Shown here: positions 58,583-64,000 of the stretch, piece after piece | How the letters are laid out: the number at the start of each line of letters is the position of its first letter | Numbering within the stretch: the stretch's first letter is position 1 | Assembly: GCF_035083965.1 (NCBI RefSeq) | Contig: NC_089723.1 | Location: 30,197,193-30,261,192, forward strand | Length of the DNA stretch: 64,000 bases | Source of the DNA: Branchiostoma lanceolatum | Taxonomy: Eukaryota > Chordata > Leptocardii > Amphioxiformes > Branchiostomatidae | Reading direction: 5' to 3' | Program-made: the position numbers and the translations under genes | Notes under the pieces: model-generated | Told to the model about the DNA's origin: nothing | What the model saw: the letters and a program-made list of their open reading frames with translations, nothing else | Database searches by the model: none

Positions 58583-61500
58583 ATGGCGGCCCCCGGAAGA
58601 GTCGTGTTGCTGGCTTGCGGCTGTTTTAACCCGATAACCAACATGCATTTACGTCTTTTCGGTATGTATCTTTACAGAAACATCTAATAGAGTCATAGGA
58701 TCACGTTACTTTGTTTTATTTTGGTTGCTCTGGCAGATATTATACATACCGCGTACCGTTATGGTCTGAGGTGGGGAGGGGGGCGTCTGTGGCAGACAGA
58801 CTTTGTCATGCGCCAGAAGCCAAGAAGGGGGTTGCGTTTGGTTTTGACTTGGATATCATGTGTTTATGCAAAGCCAACACATCTATGTAAGACGTGGTAA
58901 GATTTTCTTTCTAACGTCTCACAATATTTGATACCCTACTAGTAAACTTCTACTTCATCATAATTTTCTACTTCCTCAACGTACATGTAGTATACTTCAC
59001 CTTTTACACTGCACCTGTTTACTCGAATCTACGAGTGGGCTTATTATTAGTATTACCCGCAACGAGGTGTATATGGTGTCATATGGCCTGGTCATTTGCT
59101 ATACTCAGTAACCACCTCATAAGATCACCCAATAACCAATATGAAATGGGGACTTCTGATTGGTCAATATCATCTGAATATGATATAATACTGTAAATGC
59201 GTTTCGCGGTAGGGAAAAAATCGAGTGTTCGCGGTGGTTTTAAGTTCAGGTTTAAAACAATTGTAGCAATACAGTCATTGTCGGGTAAAAATTTTCGCGA
59301 TGGTTTTAAGTTTGCGCTGAAAGTTCACCGTGAAAACCGCGAACATAAAATCACCACGAACATTTCTGCATTTACAGTATTTTGTCCTCCTGTCGATGTT
59401 GACCATGCTATATGATGTCAACATATATAATCAAGGAAACTATATAATGTCCTTTTTTTACAAGCTAGGGTATATAATGATAATAAGTTTATTGCAAATT
59501 CATGCCCGTATACGTAGGCTAATTGCATGTTGACAACAATGTAGAAGTACAAATGTTAAGTAAAAACATAAGGCATACATGTGATACAAGATCATACTAC
59601 ATTTGTATATTGCTAGTCTACAATAAGTTTCTATATCTCTATGGTTCTAATGCGGGGTTTGGAAGATTTCAAAAGGAATATGAGTTTCTGTGTATTTCTT
59701 AATTTAGAAAAGCTTTTACTTAGAGATTTTGGATACTTTCATGAATAATCTTCTACGCAGTGTGTTTTTATGCACCAAAGAAATCATCAAGCTGTAGTTT
59801 GCATTAACAGAATTCATGTTTTCTGAGAAAGCTTAAAGTTGATCTTCAATTACATTGTACCCATACAGAGCTTGCCCGTGATAATCTGGAGAGGACGGGC
59901 CTATACAAAGTGATTGAAGGGATCATATCACCTGCACATGACAAATATGGTAAAAAGGTAAAGGACATTTTTTGCTATTCTTGGTTTAAAAACAAGCATT
60001 AAGTATATCATGGGATGGCTGAAAACAAGGAGGTTATATAACCTCCTTGCTGAAAACAAGATTTTTTTAAAATTTCTACTCTAGTTTAATTTCAAATTAC
60101 CAGCATGAAACCTGCATACTGACATGGATTTTAAAGTTCAAACATCATCAATGTTCTTTCTGTTTGGGTTGCTCTTCCTTCAGCTTTCAATCCATGCATT
60201 GTGATACAACCAAAAGAAAGAAAATGATTGACACACATTTAATCATTTTGTAGAATTCTGAAATTCTTGCAGTGTTTTAAAAGAAGGATACAGTAATAAA
60301 GTACTATCATTATGATACTGTAATTTTCAGCTGTGCTAGGAATTCATAATGGAACATTTCATGAACATGAAGTAGTTATGAGAATTACATGTACTTTGAA
60401 CTTACTTTGAATTTATCATGTTGTTTTGATGCACAGGGACTGGTGCCCAGTACAGATAGGGTAGCCATGGCACAACTGGCACTCGCCACTTCAGACTGGG
60501 TCAGGTAAGGAGCAACTTTTTTTTCCTGCTTGTAAAGCTCTGAACTACAAGGCCCTTATGTTTTTATAATTGTGTTCAAATGACTTTTAAATGACAGAGT
60601 GGACCGTTGGGAGAGTGAACAGGCAGGATGGCTGGAGACTGTGAAGGTGGCCAGGCACTTGAAACGGCAGGTCCGGAACAAGTACGGCAACGTGGCAGAC
60701 TCTGAGACAGACGGGCCGTCCAAGAAGAGGAGGAAAACGCGACACAACGGTACTCAAGCTTTTGTCACATTTTCTAGTAATTGATTAGGTATATATATTA
60801 CGTCTGTGTATATATGTAATGATTTAAAACAACTGAACAGCATTTTATTGGCAAAAGGTGCACAGTGAAAAATGTAGGTACTGTATACGTAAATGTTTTC
60901 GCAGGCAGCATTCCCACTACTATACGGTCCCCCGAAAGTGCGAAATGGAACGAAATGGAACGAAATGGAACGAAATGGAACGAAATGGAACGAAATGGAA
61001 CGAAATGGAACGAAATGGAACGAAATGGAACGAACTAAAACATATGTAACATTATGAAATGAAATACCAGTAGAAAGCGAAATATAAGGAACGTTGTAAC
61101 ATTCACAGTAGACCGGAACAGGAAGCAAATACATAATATAACGCGTTTTATTTCTTGAATCTATTTGATAGTATTAAATACAACGTTTTTGCCGCGTTTA
61201 TGTGGCTAGATTCTATCCTGAAAACGGGAGCACCGCGTGCAAAGAGATCCACCGCTCTTCCATGATTTTACCAACGATCTGCAAATGAACTGCTGCAAAT
61301 AGCAGGGAAAACCAGCAAACGGAACTGAGTATCGAAGTAAGGACTAGATTATACAGAAGTTGGTAATAACATTGCATCTCAAAATTCACCAAGAGGGCAT
61401 GAGATGCGTAATTTCATTATTTATACAGCTTGTTTGCCTGTTGTGTGAACTGTGAAATACATGTTCTGCTCGTTCACACCCTCCCTTTGTTTTGTCGTGA

Positions 61501-63706
61501 ACAAGGAAGCAGAATGTCTCCAGAGGTAGTTCTCAGTCCACGTCCGTGATTGAATGGAGTGTGAAATGTCTCATTGGTGACGCCGCGCAGAGCTGCATTT
61601 GCATATCATTAACGGAGGGGTCCATTCTCCGACAGCCGACCAGCCGAACAATTGGTTGTATAAAAATCGTTGTTGCGGAGATATGCATATGCAACGTACT
61701 AGTTATGGACTAAAACCGTATGTAAATGAAAGTTGGAAGTCGGAGTTTGATTCAACCTGTCGGTAGCACGCCCACGTGCACAGTTCCGATGCGCTGGCAA
61801 CATTGGCGGTTCATTTGCATGCGGGGCTCCATTTGCAACACGCAAACACGCTGTATGAATAATAAAATTACGCTTGCCTCATGCCCTCTTGGTGAATTTT
61901 GAGATGCAATGTTACCACCAACATCTGTATAATCTAGTCCTTACTTCGATACTCAGTTCCGTTTGCTTGTTTTCCCGTCTGCTATTTTCAGCAGTTCATT
62001 TGCAGATCGTTGGTAAACACAAAGGAAGAGCGGTGGATCTCTTTGCACGCGGCGCTCCCATTTTCAAGGAAGAATCTAGCCACACAAACGCGGCAAAAAC
62101 GTTGTATTTACTATTATCAAACAGATTCAAGAAATAAAACACTTTATGTTATGTATTTGCTTCCTGTTCCCGTCTACTGTGAATGTTACAACGTTCCTTA
62201 TATTTCGCTATCTACTGGTATTTCATTTCATAATATTACATATGTTTTAGTTCGTTCCATTTCGTTCCATTTCGTTTCATTTCGTTCCATTTCGTTCCAT
62301 TTCGTTCCATTTCGTTCCATTTCGCACTTTCGGGGGACCCCTACTATACAGTTAGTTTCACCAGCAAATTTCAAACACACCTAACACCTTTTTTTTATAT
62401 ATATGACGATTTTAAGTTTTCACTAACTTAAAATGATTTACCATAAGTAAGGCAGGGTGACTAACCACACAGGACTTTGCATACTGCACATTCTCAAGAA
62501 AATGCTGATAAAAGCCATTTGGTTGTGTACTAGTCAAGCTGAGAATACGATATATATTGAATCTAGCATACCTGTAAGTATAACTTTAGCTACATAGTTG
62601 GAATGTACAAATCTTCAATACTTCTTGCAGCTAACAACATAGATGAAGATGCTGGCAGCAGCACACAGGTGGCATCAGGTGATGTACAGCTGAAGCTGTT
62701 GTGTGGTGCAGACTTGTTGGAGTCCTTTGCTGTACCCAACCTCTGGAAATCTGAAGATGTGAGTATTATACAAATCCAAGAATACTTTGCAATTTGGCAA
62801 AATTTTTACTTTTTCCAGAAATATGGTGATGACAAGGAATCATTTTCAAGAGAAAATTTCAATGCCTGTCTTTCAAGCTTCATCCGTATTTTGTAGTCCG
62901 GCACAGCTGTAAATGAATATCATTAAAACTTGTCAGTTTATTTTTTTGATATTTTTGGGAAAAGATTGTTTTCCTGTGTAGTTGCCTTTATAGACTGTAA
63001 CTTTTTTTATTTTTCTCTCCTCAGATCAAAGAACTTGCGTCCGACTTTGGATTAGTTGTTATTTCAAGAGCCGGGTCCAATCCTGAAAAGTTTATCTATG
63101 AGTCTGACGTGTTGTCTAAATATAAGGTATGGAGCTTCACAATTTCTTTATACTTAACTTTAGTTATTCTTACCTTTACCAATCGGTATCTCAAATCCTC
63201 AATACACAATTCCTATCCTGGACCATGTATATAAGGGAAGACTGAGACAGTGTACCTAAACTTAACATCAGGTACAGGTACCGATGTAGAGGTTTAGGTA
63301 CGGACCTGTACCTATACCTGAACAATTATATAAAGTAACTTGTGCTACATTTTCATATTTGTGGTAGGAATAACATATTTTTTCAGTAACAACATAAGTC
63401 AAAAAGTTATAAACTTGAGGTAAGTCTATTCAGCTACAGTGCTGATACATATTGATGTTCGCCGGTATTTTGGACCTGTACCTAAATAATTTTTGCTATA
63501 TTGTACCAGTGCGCAGCCATAATGTTCATATTAAAGGTTTTTATTTCTGAAGTCTAAAAAATAGCAGAGCTTGCCTTTGCCATTTTGTTTATTCAACTTA
63601 ATTGTACAAATATCATGATTTATAATCATATGTTGCATTTTCTTCAGAGCAACATCCATCTAGTGACAGAATGGATTCAGAATGAGATAAGTGCCACAAA
63701 GATCAG
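58583..63706 (+). CDS. NMNAT1: Nicotinamide-nucleotide adenylyltransferase (nuclear type), 5' part
   Basis: Seven exons: 58583-58661, 59869-59957, 60437-60504, 60598-60749, 62631-62758, 63025-63126 and 63648-63706. The last leaves an open phase, so the gene continues past the window. The enzyme joins NMN (or NaMN) and ATP to make NAD+ (or NaAD). [20 protein letters not shown], then MHLRLFELARD carries the GxFxPxTxxH nucleotidyltransferase signature. Further matches are [74 protein letters not shown] and KFIYESDVL. The missing 3' part should contain the SSTKIR-type motif remainder and C-terminus. [10 protein letters not shown] in the variable insert is a likely nuclear localisation signal, favouring an NMNAT1-like location. 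NMNAT2/3 assignment is not excluded. Intron 4 carries a 1.4-kb foldback element. Confidence 0.93.
59040..59185 (+). repeat. Interspersed repeat (family C), copy 2
   Basis: TACCCGCAACGAGGTGTATA, TGGTGTCATATGG and CTTCTGATTGGTCAATATCA follow the order seen at 43925-44075. Confidence 0.55.
59189..59385. mobile_element. CGCGAACATAAA-type MITE, best copy
   Basis: It begins TACTGTAAATGCG-TTCGCGG and ends TTTCTGCATTTACAGTA, giving terminal inverted repeats, with TTCGCGGTGGTTTTAAGTT and ACCGCGAACATAAAATCACC inside. TA at both ends would suit a Tc1/mariner-type target, but that is inference. Confidence 0.7.
60029..60052. repeat. 24-bp perfect palindrome
   Basis: CAAGGAGGTTATATAACCTC followed by CTTG, a shorter form of the 57893-57930 palindrome, in NMNAT intron 2. 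Confidence 0.85.
60926..62340. mobile_element. Mutator-like foldback element, 9-bp target duplication
   Basis: CTACTATAC flanks both ends (60917-60925 and 62341-62349). The ends read GGTCCCCCGAAAGTGCG and the inverse CGCACTTTCGGGGGACCC. Inverted arms of about 500 bp run inward: first a 10-bp minisatellite (CGAAATGGAA units, 60942-61035; inverse at 62233-62325), then unique sequence up to GAGGGCATGAG and beyond. Very long arms plus 9-bp duplications are typical of Mutator-like elements. There is no transposase. The unique core (about 61443-61838) has promoter-like motifs. It is inserted in NMNAT intron 4. Confidence 0.85.
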
Positions 63707-63817
63707 GTAAGAAATCTTACGAAAAGTATGCATGTAAAGTAGAACAGTGTCACTTTTTAAAAACAACCCAGACTTTAAATGTGTTGGTTTTCAAGCTTGC
63801 ATATTGTAATAATTCGC

Positions 63818-63947
63818 AAAGTAACAGTTACTCAAGCAACTGGATAATATTTGGAAAATGTCAGATGTTTCAGACAGCATCCTCTGTCTTTCGTCATTGG
63901 TTATTTTCCAATTTTACCCAGTTTCTTTAGTAACTGTTACTTTGCAT
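63818..63947. mobile_element. Inverted-repeat MITE near the window end
   Basis: GCAAAGTAACAGTTACTCAA at the left is mirrored by TTAGTAACTGTTACTTTGC at the right, with arms of about 40 bp. The centre ATGTTTCAGACAGCATCC also occurs (with changes) at about 17308-17330, where a second, more decayed copy probably lies. Confidence 0.65.
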
Positions 63948-64000
63948 ATTGTATAACCTGGGTATGTAACCTTCATCAGCATGTTGTAATTGTTTAACTT

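Noticed and set aside
60754-61134. Frame with repeated [10 protein letters not shown] peptides
   Set aside because: Translation of the 10-bp minisatellite in the foldback element's arm; a mirrored version appears in the right arm.

Overview
The window looks like nuclear DNA of an invertebrate chordate, most likely a lancelet (Branchiostoma). This is inferred from intron-rich genes with close vertebrate-style orthologues (GKAP1, DDX59, NMNAT, HNMT-like), introns of about 0.3-3 kb, and a dense and varied load of short transposon relics. No bacterial-type operons, tRNA genes, rRNA genes or CRISPR arrays were seen.

Layout. 1-11.2 kb is mostly gene-poor repeat: a CA microsatellite, several copies of one AT-rich interspersed repeat in both orientations, an orphan terminal exon resembling a Cys-loop receptor, and a 1.45 kb piggyBac-like non-autonomous element. 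11.2-12.7 kb (-) holds the TM3 to C-terminus part of a class A GPCR whose 5' exons are not visible. 12.7-21.0 kb is repeat-rich and ends in two tandem ~1.6 kb elements that abut the first coding exon of a complete 292-residue histamine N-methyltransferase-like gene (21.0-23.5 kb, +). 23.5-30 kb holds LINE tails and nested DNA elements.

The gene-rich right half contains: a BTB-BACK-Kelch protein with an unusual repetitive acidic tail (30.0-34.3 kb, -); divergently from it GKAP1 (36.0-46.2 kb, +); convergent with GKAP1 a complete four-exon RING-CH (MARCH-like) membrane E3 ligase (48.5-50.6 kb, -); a complete seven-exon DDX59 helicase (51.9-57.4 kb, -); and, head to head with it, a nuclear-type NMNAT gene (58.6 kb to beyond the window end, +).

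The most striking observation is in the first long intron of GKAP1. A perfectly symmetric phase 0-0, 189 bp exon there encodes an intact CNOT4-type C4C4 RING finger, on the same strand and with good splice signals. If it is spliced into GKAP1 it would make a RING-bearing GKAP1 isoform. Other points of interest are the transposon pair lying 27 bp from the HNMT-like start codon, a Mutator-like foldback element with 9-bp target duplication and a promoter-like core in an NMNAT intron, and a piggyBac-like element carrying four perfect CRE sites and two YY1-like sites. Exon boundaries were read by eye from splice consensus, reading frame and family alignment from memory; no search or RNA data were available.
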